Source: Novosphingobium mathurense (GTDB lineage Bacteria; Pseudomonadota; Alphaproteobacteria; Sphingomonadales; Sphingomonadaceae). Taken from it: a stretch of DNA of 64,000 bases. Positions 7,750 through 15,676 of this stretch are shown piece after piece; the stretch's first letter is position 1; the number at the start of each line of letters is the position of its first letter. The stretch lies in assembly GCF_900168325.1 (NCBI RefSeq), contig NZ_FVZE01000002.1, positions 248,001-312,000 on the forward strand, written 5' to 3'. Made by a program: the position numbers and the translations under genes. The notes beneath the pieces were generated by a model. That model made no database searches. It saw only the letters and a program-made list of their open reading frames with translations, and was not told where the DNA came from.

Positions 7750-9945
7750 TCATGGGAGGGAGCGCAGCAGAAGCGGCGCGGAAAGGGCTTGCGTGCCTTG
7801 CTGGCGCACCTGCAGGAATTGTCCGGCGAAGGCGGTGGACAGTTCCGCGAGCAAGGCGGGCTCGATCGCGAGTTCGGGTGTCCCCACCTGCCAGGTCGCG
7901 ACAGGGGCATCGAGAGGGCCGAGTGTGACGAGATAACGCTCGGCTTCCTCGACAAGCGGGACGTCGATGCCGTCCTGCCACGGCCATGCGCCCCTTGCGC
8001 GTCTGGTCCACGAGAGGTGCAAGGTGCCATCGCTCTTCAGGGTGTGGCGCGGATGCACCGGAGCGAGCGGGCGCAGCGTGATGCCGCCGAGCAGTACTGA
8101 AGACGCGACGGGCTCGCCGTCCCCGCGACCGATGGCGAGAACCTGGCGATTGCGGTCCGCGCCGAGCGCAGAGGCATCGAGCGGCACCAGCCGGGAATCG
8201 AGCAGAACGAAAGCCTCGCCGATCGCATGACCCGATACAGCCGCTTCGCTGCCGCCCCTACCGCGCAGAAGCCCGCTCAGCATCCAGCGGCCCTCACCGA
8301 TAGCCTGGGCATTTGCGAACTGGATGATCTCCTGCCCGAGCAGGGCAAGGTTTGCCCCCAGCGTCATCTGGCGGAAAGAGGCGGAGCTGAGGATCATCGC
8401 GGGATCTACCAGGGCGACTTCAACCGTCCGCTCCCGATCGAACAACAGGGGATGTCCCGGTTTCAGTATCGTCGCGGCAGTTCCGATTATGCTGCGCCTC
8501 CGTCCACTGGGGCCGAGCGGCAGCATTTCACCATCGCCCTTGTCGGCATAGAGTGCGGCCCCGCTCCAATTAGCCGAAGCGGCGGATACGGCCGCAAAGA
8601 CATTCGGGCTGGCCGCATCGCTGTTCGTCGTGCCCGGCGGGAGTTCGAAAGCGACGAGTTGCGTCGAGGCCAGGGGCAGGTCGGCGGGCAGGTTCGCACG
8701 GCCGCCGTCAGCCGGGAGGTCAGGGGCATCGATTGCGCCGACCGGGGGCAGGCGTTCCAGCGCGAATTCGACGCCGCTTGCTCGCCATTCCCATTCGATC
8801 ACACGCCATGGCCCGGCCACACCGGGGACCGAAACGGTCGATCCCGGCGCGATTGCGGGATCGAGTTCGCAGGAGCGCCATGCGAGGCGGTCGCGTGACC
8901 AGTCGATCCGGCGCGAGGCTTTCTCGATCAGGGCCCGGGCCGCTTGCGCATCGAGCGCTGCCGGAAGTTCGATGCTGCGGGGTTGTCCCGGCGGGGGCGA
9001 GGCGGAGGCGTGCTGTATTCCGGGTAGGTAGTCGCGCTCTGCATCGAAATAGCGCAGGCTTCGCACCGGTTGCTGCGATGCTGGTAGGCGATGGCGGGTA
9101 AAGCCGAGAGATCCGCCGAAATCGCCGTCCTCGATGGAGACTGCCGGCGCGGGCAACGGGCGCGGATTGTCCCGGTCGCGCTCATGGCTGATCGCAAAGC
9201 CCTCGCCGTCTCCCGAAATGTTGAGCGGGATCACGGGATCGAGCGTTTCGATGCATTGCGCCAAAGGGCCATTCACGGTGTAACCGGTGATGCCGTCGAA
9301 CGGAACCCGTGCGTCGATGCCGTCGACCAGTTCGCCCACCACGTCCTGCAGATCGAAACTTTCGTCGGCGAGGATCTCGAAGGTCATCGCGGGGAGGCGA
9401 TTGTAGAATTCGGATAAGTCGAGCCCTTCGAACACCACGTAAGCGAGACCGCGCCAGGCCGGGCAACGTTCGGCGCCCTCGTTCGCGGCGATCAGCGGAT
9501 CGGCAGGTTGGTCGCCTTCGCCGGTATACAGTCGCATGGTGCCGCCGACTTTCAGGTCGCCCTCGGTGCCGCGAAGCAACTTGCCGTCCGCCCAGATGCG
9601 GCCGATGCCCAGGATCGGGCGGCTGGAGAGGGCCACGGCCAGATTGGCGGTGTAACTGTAGGTGGTGACGGTGGGGGCGCCTTTGCCGCCTCCCTGCGTT
9701 TCGCTGTGTTCGACGAGATCGGTCGCCCAGATGATCGAACCGGCTACACGCATGGTGCCGAAATGGCGCGGGAGCGGCTGGCCGTACGTCGAGGTCGTAA
9801 GCTGCAGTTCCTGCAGTCTCGGGCCTTCGCGGCGGCCGGACCCGAAGATCGCAGTGTCAATGCCCTGGCCGACGAGGCCGCCGATGGCCCCGCCGATCGG
9901 GCCGCCGATCGCAGTGCCCACAGTGCTGAAGATAAGCGTCGCCAT
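7750..9945 (-). CDS. GTA tail-tip protein (g15-like, shortened)
   Basis: A 731-aa protein. The N-terminal Gly/Ala-rich hydrophobic segment (GTAIGGPIGGAIGGLVGQGIDTAIFG) and following region match the start and phage-tail (baseplate/hub) part of Rhodobacter GTA gp15, the central fibre that contacts the recipient. That protein is about 1300 residues; this one lacks the long TIM-barrel-type segment, which may have moved to the fused distal-tail gene (see 11180-13510). It begins 9 nt after the peptidase gene and ends overlapping a possible start of the DUF2793 gene. The assignment rests on position and the N-terminal and central sequence style. Confidence 0.85.
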   Translation of the reverse strand: MATLIFSTVGTAIGGPIGGAIGGLVGQGIDTAIFGSGRREGPRLQELQLTTSTYGQPLPRHFGTMRVAGSIIWATDLVEHSETQGGGKGAPTVTTYSYTANLAVALSSRPILGIGRIWADGKLLRGTEGDLKVGGTMRLYTGEGDQPADPLIAANEGAERCPAWRGLAYVVFEGLDLSEFYNRLPAMTFEILADESFDLQDVVGELVDGIDARVPFDGITGYTVNGPLAQCIETLDPVIPLNISGDGEGFAISHERDRDNPRPLPAPAVSIEDGDFGGSLGFTRHRLPASQQPVRSLRYFDAERDYLPGIQHASASPPPGQPRSIELPAALDAQAARALIEKASRRIDWSRDRLAWRSCELDPAIAPGSTVSVPGVAGPWRVIEWEWRASGVEFALERLPPVGAIDAPDLPADGGRANLPADLPLASTQLVAFELPPGTTNSDAASPNVFAAVSAASANWSGAALYADKGDGEMLPLGPSGRRRSIIGTAATILKPGHPLLFDRERTVEVALVDPAMILSSASFRQMTLGANLALLGQEIIQFANAQAIGEGRWMLSGLLRGRGGSEAAVSGHAIGEAFVLLDSRLVPLDASALGADRNRQVLAIGRGDGEPVASSVLLGGITLRPLAPVHPRHTLKSDGTLHLSWTRRARGAWPWQDGIDVPLVEEAERYLVTLGPLDAPVATWQVGTPELAIEPALLAELSTAFAGQFLQVRQQGTQALSAPLLLRSLP

Positions 9946-9954
9946 ATCAGGTCC

Positions 9955-10362
9955 TCAATCGGAAGAGTGGGGGCGCCAGTGCCCAAGTGTGGGCCAGCCT
10001 TCGGGCAAGGCGCCGCAGACGACCTGGCGAAGGCCGCAATGGGCGTGGACGATGCAGCGCTGGCCGACGGCGATGGCCAGATGATACTGGCAGGGGCCGG
10101 GCCTCAGCAGCAGGACGTCGCCCGGCAGGCACGAACCGCTCGCAGGTTCGAGCGAGAGCTGCCGGACGATATCTTCCGGATCAGGGACCCTGCGCGATCG
10201 CAGGGGGTAGCCGTTGGGGAGCGCAACCCGTTGGCCGCAGGATGCCGCAGCGACAGCCAGCACGCCCACGCAATCCAGGCCGTGGCGCGGATCGCGTCCG
10301 TGCAGTTTCCAGCGCGTGCCGACCAGTTCCAGCGCGGCTCGCGCCAGTTCATCGCCGGTCAT
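9955..10362 (-). CDS. GTA NlpC/P60-type peptidase (g14-like)
   Basis: A 135-aa cysteine peptidase. The catalytic Cys lies in GLDCVGVLAVAA (about residue 31), the His in QYHLAIAV, and a third polar position is supplied by HAHCG. In the Rhodobacter GTA the g14 product is a tail-associated cell-wall peptidase that helps DNA entry. The start overlaps the stop of the hub gene by 4 nt (ATGA). Length and position are as expected for the family. Confidence 0.9.
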   Translation of the reverse strand: MTGDELARAALELVGTRWKLHGRDPRHGLDCVGVLAVAAASCGQRVALPNGYPLRSRRVPDPEDIVRQLSLEPASGSCLPGDVLLLRPGPCQYHLAIAVGQRCIVHAHCGLRQVVCGALPEGWPTLGHWRPHSSD

Positions 10363-11183
10363 TGCACAGGGGAAGGATAGCGGGTGAGCATGTCATTGCC
10401 GGGCAGGAACGGCTCGCCGCGGAAGTTGACGGCATTGCCGAAGCGGACCGCGCACGTATCCAGTGTGCGGTCGCAGCCTTCGCGCAGCACCGCTGCGCTG
10501 CCGGGTGGGATCGTTTCATCCAGCGGCGTGTCGAGCACGAGGCCGCCTGCCGGGTCCGCCGACATGACCGACATCGCGATCCCGGCCTGCGGTCCGTCGA
10601 CCCAGCGTAGCGCTCCGCCGACATGGAGTGCGGCATCGAAATCCGCCTCGAAAGTGGCTGCGTTCGCCTGCGCGTCCATGGCGACAAGCCTCACTTCGCG
10701 GCTGAACCTCTGCGGATTGAGATTGCAGCCCGGGCCGCAAAATGCGGCACGGCATGTCGGGCTGGTGCGGGGGATCGGGTCGCACTGCAGTTCCGCCTTG
10801 CGTGAAGCAAGCGAGGCGGAGAAGTCCTCGCCCTCCTGGGAAACTTCGCCCAGCGTTCCGGAATAGAGCACCACCCTTTCGAGGGTCTCCCAATCGATCA
10901 GGCCGATATATACGCGCGAACCGTCGAATCGCCCGGCTGCAAGGTCGGTTGCCGTGATCGAATCGTCGCTGAGAATGCCCTGGACTTCCACGCTGTCAGG
11001 ATCGAGGTCGGCGCGCTTGCGGATCGAGGAGGGCACCATTCCCGGCGAGGCGCGGTGCTGCACGCCGTCGAACCACAAGTTGCGATCATGAGTGGTGAAG
11101 CCGAAGGTCACGCCATCGCGGCGCAGGATCCGCCAGAAGGTCGCGACCGTTTCGAGGTCCTGTGCAAACCATGTCCGGGTCAT
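10359..11183 (-). CDS. GTA hub protein, DUF2163 (g13-like)
   Basis: A 274-aa DUF2163 protein, the baseplate hub of GTA tails. It starts with TWFAQDLETVATFWRI and FGFTTHDRNLWFDG, the conserved beginning of the family. Cysteines cluster in LQCDPIPRTSPTCRAAFCGPGCN (about residues 133-154), and two more sit in REGCDRTLDTCAVRFGN; hub proteins of this type bind an iron-sulfur cluster in the Rhodobacter GTA. It overlaps the upstream distal-tail gene and the downstream peptidase gene by 4 nt each. Confidence 0.9.
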   Translation of the reverse strand: MTRTWFAQDLETVATFWRILRRDGVTFGFTTHDRNLWFDGVQHRASPGMVPSSIRKRADLDPDSVEVQGILSDDSITATDLAAGRFDGSRVYIGLIDWETLERVVLYSGTLGEVSQEGEDFSASLASRKAELQCDPIPRTSPTCRAAFCGPGCNLNPQRFSREVRLVAMDAQANAATFEADFDAALHVGGALRWVDGPQAGIAMSVMSADPAGGLVLDTPLDETIPPGSAAVLREGCDRTLDTCAVRFGNAVNFRGEPFLPGNDMLTRYPSPVQ

Positions 11184-13510
11184 GCGGCCTCCCTGATTTC
11201 GATAACGGGAACGCTGGGCGCTTCCCCGGCTGCGAAGGCGGCTCCCGAAATCTCCAGGCGATCCTCGGCGAAGCGGACCGGCACGTCGAAGTGAAAGCCT
11301 GCCCGAACCGCGGCTCCTGGTGCAGGGGGATCGTCGAACAGGATCGTCCCCCCGCTGTCCAGCGACCAGTTCCCGACCTGAATCGCGTCATCGATGCTGA
11401 CCAGGATGGTCGGGAATTCGGGACGCGTGATCCTGCGGACCTGTGCTTCTTCCCCATCGCCGTAACGCTTGACCAATGCGAAAGCGGTTTGCGTGCCGTC
11501 GCCGACGCCGAGGGACTGGTCGAGGGCGGTAGGCGTCCCGGTCATGGCGTTGGAGCTGAAATCGCTGGGATCGCGCAGGCGAAAGCCCCGTGCCGGACCG
11601 CGCCGGGCCCGAAAGAAGGCGATGAGCTGGCCCAGTTCCTGTTCCGAGCGGATGCCCGGCCCGACATCGAAGCGCAGGCGGGCATCCGACCACAGGCTGT
11701 TGCGGCGCTCGAACCCCGAGGCGGTGACGGATACGGCGGTCGAGAACTCTGGCGAGATACTGGCATCGCGCCCGAGGCGCAGCGGATAGGGCACGTCGTC
11801 GAAGGCTTGCATGGCGCTTCCTTGGCTGGCGTTGGAGGGCAGGCGGACAAAACCGTCGCGCGCGATTTGCGGAAGAGCCCAGACGACGATCTCGTGCGGC
11901 GCGCGCCGCGTGGCTTCGTCGATACCGGCATCGATCAGACGCCACTGGTCGGCCTGCATTTGGTTCAGGACGAAACCCGCGAGGTAGTCCTGTTCCGCAG
12001 GCGGATAGCCGAGGCGGGCGTTGATTTCTTCATAGGCGCGGCGGCGCGGTGCATCGGCCCCGGCGGTCAGCCAGTCGTAGTCTTCCACCTGCAGCCGGTC
12101 GAAGGCCGGGGCCGCCCAGCCCAGGGGCAGATTCGCGCGCTTGAGTTCCGGCATCTCCGGATCGAGCAGCGTGGGCGTGAAGACGAGGGCAAGCGCTTCC
12201 ACCGGCTCGGGCACAACGGCGCTGCGCACCGCAGTGACCACGTCCGCCGTCGATTGCGCAAGCAGGACACCGGCCGCGTCGAGCAGGTCCTTCTGCGCCG
12301 CGTCGAGCGCGGCACGCATGTCGGGGATCGCGGGCGGTGCGCCGCCGAAGGCCGCGACGGCGGCTTCGTCGTAGAGGCAGATGCGGCCGTTGGCAAAAGT
12401 CCACCACCACGGCTCGCCCACCTGGAAGCGCACCGGAGCGCCGGCTTCGGCCATGAGCAGGGCGAACGCGGCCGCGACGGATTGGAGCCAGCCCATCGCC
12501 GCGGCGTTGGCAGGCGAGATCAAGGTCGATGGCGGCGTCCAGCCGGTCAGGGCCGGATTGCCGAGATGGTCCCGCTGTTTCCAGTCCTCGGGGCAGTGCT
12601 GGTCGAGCAGTTCGTAGGATAGCGAGGCCATCGGGCTGAAGCCCAGCCGCAGGCATTCGGCGAAGAAGGCACGGTGCCAGACGCGGGTCGGGGTATTGAG
12701 AGGATCTGCGCTACCGCCGGCAAGGTAGCGGCCGTCTTCGGCGGTGAGGCGGAAATAGTGGCTCATCCCGAGGTAAAGCACCACCGACCCGCGATAGCCC
12801 AGTTGTCGCACGTTGCGCAGGAGGCGCGCGGGAGTCTGGACGCCCTGGTCGTCGAACCCGGTGGCCACGGCAAGGCCATGTGGCGGCACCATGACGTCAC
12901 CGATCTCCAGCATCGCACGCGAACCGTCGACACTGATTTCGCTCATTTCGATCCAGCCTTCGGCTTCGGTTGGCAGAGGGTCGGCGCTGCCGTCATAACC
13001 GGGCGGCGCGAAAGAGATGAACATGCGGTCGATGTCGTCCGGCCAGATGCGTTCGCCGGGCAGGGAAAAGCCGCTTTCAAGGTCGGAAAAGGGCAAGGCG
13101 ATCTGCGCGTCCTCGCCGCTGCCCTCGGCATAGTTCCACAGGCGGACATACCAGGTGCGCGCCGCGCCGCTCCTGTCGCGGCCCTCGATGGTCAGCGTTG
13201 GGCCGTAGAGGGCATCGAGCGGCAGCACGCCGCCGGACCGCCAACGAAAGCGGAGCGAGGTATGGGCATAGTTGCGGTCGGTGCGATAGGCGAGCAGCGG
13301 GTGATCGAGCGTATCCTCGCTCGCCCAGATCAGGCCGCCGAGATCCGCCTTGCGCAGGAACGACGCGTCCACGCGTAGCGCGTCGGGGGCGGTCGAGATC
13401 ACGGTGGCCACCATCGGGCGGGGGAAGTTGACGGTCCAGAAACGCGCGTCGAAGCGCTGGATCCAGTCGCTCACCTGTCCTTCGCGCTGCGAAGCGAGCC
13501 AGAATGCCAT
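11180..13510 (-). CDS. GTA distal-tail protein (DUF2460, g12-like) fused to a large N-terminal domain
   Basis: A 776-aa protein. Residues about 567-776 are a complete DUF2460/TIGR02217 distal-tail protein (MQAFDDVPYPLRLG, SVTASGFERRNSLWSDAR, FFRARRGPARGFRLRDPSDF). The preceding 566 residues are not part of that family. They start with a beta-rich segment containing WYVRLWNYAEGSGEDAQIAL, then an alpha/beta stretch with GYRGSVVLYLGMSHYFRL and VRFQVGEPWWW that reads like a carbohydrate-active TIM barrel. An internal ATG at 11812 with AAGGA upstream could give the 210-aa DUF2460 part alone. It lies after a 66-nt gap from the tape measure and overlaps the hub gene by 4 nt. The N-terminal function is inferred, not shown. 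Confidence 0.88.
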   Translation of the reverse strand: MAFWLASQREGQVSDWIQRFDARFWTVNFPRPMVATVISTAPDALRVDASFLRKADLGGLIWASEDTLDHPLLAYRTDRNYAHTSLRFRWRSGGVLPLDALYGPTLTIEGRDRSGAARTWYVRLWNYAEGSGEDAQIALPFSDLESGFSLPGERIWPDDIDRMFISFAPPGYDGSADPLPTEAEGWIEMSEISVDGSRAMLEIGDVMVPPHGLAVATGFDDQGVQTPARLLRNVRQLGYRGSVVLYLGMSHYFRLTAEDGRYLAGGSADPLNTPTRVWHRAFFAECLRLGFSPMASLSYELLDQHCPEDWKQRDHLGNPALTGWTPPSTLISPANAAAMGWLQSVAAAFALLMAEAGAPVRFQVGEPWWWTFANGRICLYDEAAVAAFGGAPPAIPDMRAALDAAQKDLLDAAGVLLAQSTADVVTAVRSAVVPEPVEALALVFTPTLLDPEMPELKRANLPLGWAAPAFDRLQVEDYDWLTAGADAPRRRAYEEINARLGYPPAEQDYLAGFVLNQMQADQWRLIDAGIDEATRRAPHEIVVWALPQIARDGFVRLPSNASQGSAMQAFDDVPYPLRLGRDASISPEFSTAVSVTASGFERRNSLWSDARLRFDVGPGIRSEQELGQLIAFFRARRGPARGFRLRDPSDFSSNAMTGTPTALDQSLGVGDGTQTAFALVKRYGDGEEAQVRRITRPEFPTILVSIDDAIQVGNWSLDSGGTILFDDPPAPGAAVRAGFHFDVPVRFAEDRLEISGAAFAAGEAPSVPVIEIREAA
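11801..11830 (-). promoter_or_regulatory. possible internal ribosome binding site and start codon for stand-alone DUF2460 protein
   Basis: Inside the fused gene, on the minus strand, AAGGAAGCGCC stands directly before an in-frame ATG at 11812-11810. The next residues, MQAFDDVPYP, are the usual N-terminus of distal-tail proteins. The spacing of AAGGA to ATG is 6 nt. Use of this start is a prediction. Confidence 0.5.
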
Positions 13511-13576
13511 CGGGGTTCTCCGGATTGGGTGAAATGCCTGATTGTCGTCCTGGTGATTTTCCGGGACGGTTGGCGG

Positions 13577-14146
13577 TCAGCTTCGGGAAAGCGCGCGCCG
13601 CACGGCGCTGGCTACCTGACGGCTGGAACGCTGCAACGATTGCGGCGTGCTCGACCCGCGAGGGGCGACAAGGTTGATGGCCACGCGCACGTCGCTCGCC
13701 CTCGGCTGGCCAAGCGTTCCGGCTTCGACGCGGCCGGCCGAAGTCGGCACGAAAAGCTCCGGCCCCCGCTCGCCGACGAGGTAGCCCCGCCCGGGCGAGA
13801 CATTGCCGCCGGTAGCCCGGCCGGGCAGCCCGAAGGCCGAGCCCAGAATGCTGCCGAAGTCGACAGGGCTACCCGAAGCGCCGATGCCCAATGCGGCAGG
13901 CAGGCCCTGTGCCGCTTGCGCGGCTATGGCGCTCAGCGTTTCGCTTGCCACGCGCTTGAGATCGTCGAACCCCAGATTGCCGCTGCGAATGGCGCCGGCA
14001 AGGCCGCGTTCCAGTACATCGCCGGCCTTCGTGAAACCGGAAACCAGATCGGTCTCGACACTGGCGCGCATCGTTGCGATGTCCCGGGCAAAGCCCTCGG
14101 TGCTGGCGCGCACATCGACCAGCAGGCTTTCGATTTCGTCATCCAT
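13577..14146 (-). CDS. GTA tape-measure protein (g11-like), short
   Basis: A 189-aa protein: helical N-terminus (EIESLLVDVRASTEGFARDIATMRASVETD), Gly/Ala-rich middle with a predicted membrane-active segment, and the phage tape-measure signature ATGGNVSPGRGYLVGERGPELFVP near residue 115. The tape measure sets tail length; GTA proteins are short (about 220 residues in Rhodobacter), fitting a short-tailed siphovirus-like particle. It overlaps the end of the chaperone gene by 8 nt and is followed by a 66-nt gap, the largest inside the tail module. Confidence 0.9.
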   Translation of the reverse strand: MDDEIESLLVDVRASTEGFARDIATMRASVETDLVSGFTKAGDVLERGLAGAIRSGNLGFDDLKRVASETLSAIAAQAAQGLPAALGIGASGSPVDFGSILGSAFGLPGRATGGNVSPGRGYLVGERGPELFVPTSAGRVEAGTLGQPRASDVRVAINLVAPRGSSTPQSLQRSSRQVASAVRRALSRS

Positions 14147-14333
14147 GGTCGTTTTCCATCAGCCTTTGCAGTGCGGCCCGGTCGATGCCGGACGCGGCGG
14201 GGGGGAGGGGCGGGCGCAGGGCTGCGGCCAGTTCGCAGGGCGTGGCGGCCCAGAATACGTCCGGTCGCCAGCCCAAGTGACGTGCGGCCACTGCGAACAG
14301 AGCCAGCGCATGTTCGCCGAACGAGGGGCTCAT
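14139..14333 (-). CDS. GTA tail assembly chaperone (g10.1-like)
   Basis: A 64-aa protein (MSPSFGEHALALFAVAARHLGW, then RPDVFWAATPCELAAAL). The WxPxxFW-like motif is typical of the small phage tail assembly chaperone family (Phage_TAC_6). The ATG at 14333 overlaps the g10 stop (ATGA), which supports this start over a longer frame reaching 14399. Chaperone pairs of this kind coat the tape measure during tail assembly. Confidence 0.85.
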   Translation of the reverse strand: MSPSFGEHALALFAVAARHLGWRPDVFWAATPCELAAALRPPLPPAASGIDRAALQRLMENDHG

Positions 14334-14662
14334 CCGCTGCCCTTGAGGATCTGCGAAAGCAGGGTGCGTAGTGGCCCGGTACAGGCGGCCAGTCCGCACC
14401 GGGCAATCGCCTCGCCCAGAGCTTCCCGGGTCAGCGCCTGCCGGTCGGCGAGACAGTGCCAGAACAGAGTCGCCAGTTCGGACAGCCGCAATTCTCCGGC
14501 CCCCGCCCGCTCGACGAGCGCGAAGAGCGGTCCCAGTTCCTCCTCTGCGGCGACGAGGGCGCCGAAGGTCGGGCGCAAGACATGGGCCGTCCCGTCGATC
14601 TGGACGGCAGCTTCCCCGCGCAGCGGGTTCGTCCGCCTGTGCTCGGCCTCAGCCTGTTTCAT
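14330..14662 (-). CDS. GTA family protein, tail chaperone g10-like (GTA_gp10/TAC_11)
   Basis: A 110-aa protein with the family pattern RRTNPLRGEAAVQIDGTAHVLRPTFGALVAAEEELG, starting with a charged segment. It matches the gp10 family named from the Rhodobacter GTA (Phage_TAC_11). Overlaps of 4 nt (ATGA) with both the tail tube gene before it and the second chaperone after it imply strict translational coupling. Confidence 0.9.
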   Translation of the reverse strand: MKQAEAEHRRTNPLRGEAAVQIDGTAHVLRPTFGALVAAEEELGPLFALVERAGAGELRLSELATLFWHCLADRQALTREALGEAIARCGLAACTGPLRTLLSQILKGSG

Positions 14663-15066
14663 GCCGCCGATACCTCGCCCGAGCTTTCGAGCTGGAGCGT
14701 GTAATTGCGCTCGCCATTGAAGTCGCCGGCATAGTCGAGCCGCTGGACGAGGAAGCTGCCGCGCAGTTTCTCGCCGTCCTCGAAGCTCAGCTCGTAGCTG
14801 TCGAGCGTGCCGTTCATGGCGTTGGCGCGGATCTGCGCCTCGGCGGCGCTGCCAAGGAAGAGGCCTGCCGCGCTGACCGACACCGCGCGGACGCCTGCGC
14901 CGGAAAGCAGTTCGCGCCAGCCGCCACTGTCCTTGCTGGTGATGACGACGGTTTCACCGGTGACGGACATCTGCGTGGTACGAAGACCGGCCACGGTCCG
15001 GAACGTGGCCGGATTCCCGCCATCGGAGATCTTGAGAAGGAAGGCGCTGCCTTTTTGTGCGGACAT
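14659..15066 (-). CDS. GTA major tail tube protein (g9-like, TP901-1 family)
   Basis: A 135-aa protein from the ATG at 15066 (MSAQKGSAFLLKISDGG). The VAGLRTTQMSVTGETVVITSKDSGGWRELL segment, split here as VAGLRTTQMSVTG and ITSKDSGGWRELL, is the hallmark of TP901-1-type major tail proteins. It polymerises into the tail tube. GGAG-like AAGGAGTACGCAG precedes the ATG. A longer in-frame reading to 15420 runs through the tail terminator gene and is rejected. Confidence 0.92.
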   Translation of the reverse strand: MSAQKGSAFLLKISDGGNPATFRTVAGLRTTQMSVTGETVVITSKDSGGWRELLSGAGVRAVSVSAAGLFLGSAAEAQIRANAMNGTLDSYELSFEDGEKLRGSFLVQRLDYAGDFNGERNYTLQLESSGEVSAA

Positions 15067-15100
15067 CTGCGTACTCCTTGGAAAGAGAGGGACTGGGGGA

Positions 15101-15490
15101 TCACTGCGAGAGCAGCCGGAAACCGTATTCGAGCAGGATCGCGCGGCGGCTCTCGCTGCGCTGCTGGGCGCGGGCGCGCAGGAACCGGATCGTGACGATC
15201 GCGAGCCCTGACTGCTCGCGCGGCATGGCCTCGATCCGCGCCTCGATGGCGGCGACGAGCGCGGCCGCAGCATCGGGCCGGTCGCCGCGACAATGCAATT
15301 CAAGTGCGACGCGCACCTCGCGGCCCGCAGCGGTCTTGGTGCTCCAGTCGCTGCTGGCACTGGCCGCAATCGCGAGCCAGGGCAGGCTGGCGCGCAAGGG
15401 GGCTTCCTCGACGATGGCATTCAACTGATCGACCAGAGTGGTATCGGCGGTCAGCCAATCGAGCAGGGCGGCGCGCAAGGGCACTTCCAT
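15101..15490 (-). CDS. GTA tail terminator, DUF3168 (g8-like)
   Basis: A 129-aa DUF3168 protein (MEVPLRAALLDWLTADTTL, VRVALELHCRGDRPDAAAAL, FLRARAQQRSESRRAILLEYGFRL). In GTA and lambdoid-type tails the family caps the tail tube at the head-proximal end. The gene starts 3 nt after the stop of the 60-aa gene and is separated from the tail tube gene by 34 nt. Confidence 0.9.
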   Translation of the reverse strand: MEVPLRAALLDWLTADTTLVDQLNAIVEEAPLRASLPWLAIAASASSDWSTKTAAGREVRVALELHCRGDRPDAAAALVAAIEARIEAMPREQSGLAIVTIRFLRARAQQRSESRRAILLEYGFRLLSQ

Positions 15491-15493
15491 GGG

Positions 15494-15676
15494 CTATCCT
15501 TTCGGGAACAGGGGCCAGACCAGGTCCGCGCGGCGCCAACGGGTTTCGTCGTCGCGGCGGGCGAGGCGGCGGGACCGGGCATGGGCCTTGCCGAGACTGG
15601 AGGCGGCGGCGGTCAGCCGTGAGGCGAGGGCATCGAGGGCCTTGCCCGCCTCGGCTGCGATAATATGGCGGGTCAT
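15494..15676 (-). CDS. small 60-aa protein in the g7 (head-tail adaptor) position
   Basis: ATG at 15676-15674 overlaps the connector stop (ATGA) and the frame runs to a TAG at 15496-15494: MTRHIIAAEAGKALDALAS, then a helical Ala-rich part and a basic RRLARRDDETRWRRADLVWP tail. Rhodobacter GTA has a head-closure protein of about 110 residues here. This one is about half that length and shows no clear resemblance, so it may be a reduced or replaced stopper. Both start and stop are tightly packed between neighbours, which argues that it is a real gene. Confidence 0.7.
   Translation of the reverse strand: MTRHIIAAEAGKALDALASRLTAAASSLGKAHARSRRLARRDDETRWRRADLVWPLFPKG

Noticed and set aside
11162..12622. 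Long plus-strand frame of 486 residues inside the GTA region
   Set aside because: It is antisense to the distal-tail gene, which has a recognisable family domain; GC-rich codon bias keeps the opposite frame open.
14139..14662. Programmed frameshift between the two tail chaperone genes
   Set aside because: Each gene has its own start, with an ATGA overlap that explains coupling; no slippery sequence of the usual type was noticed.
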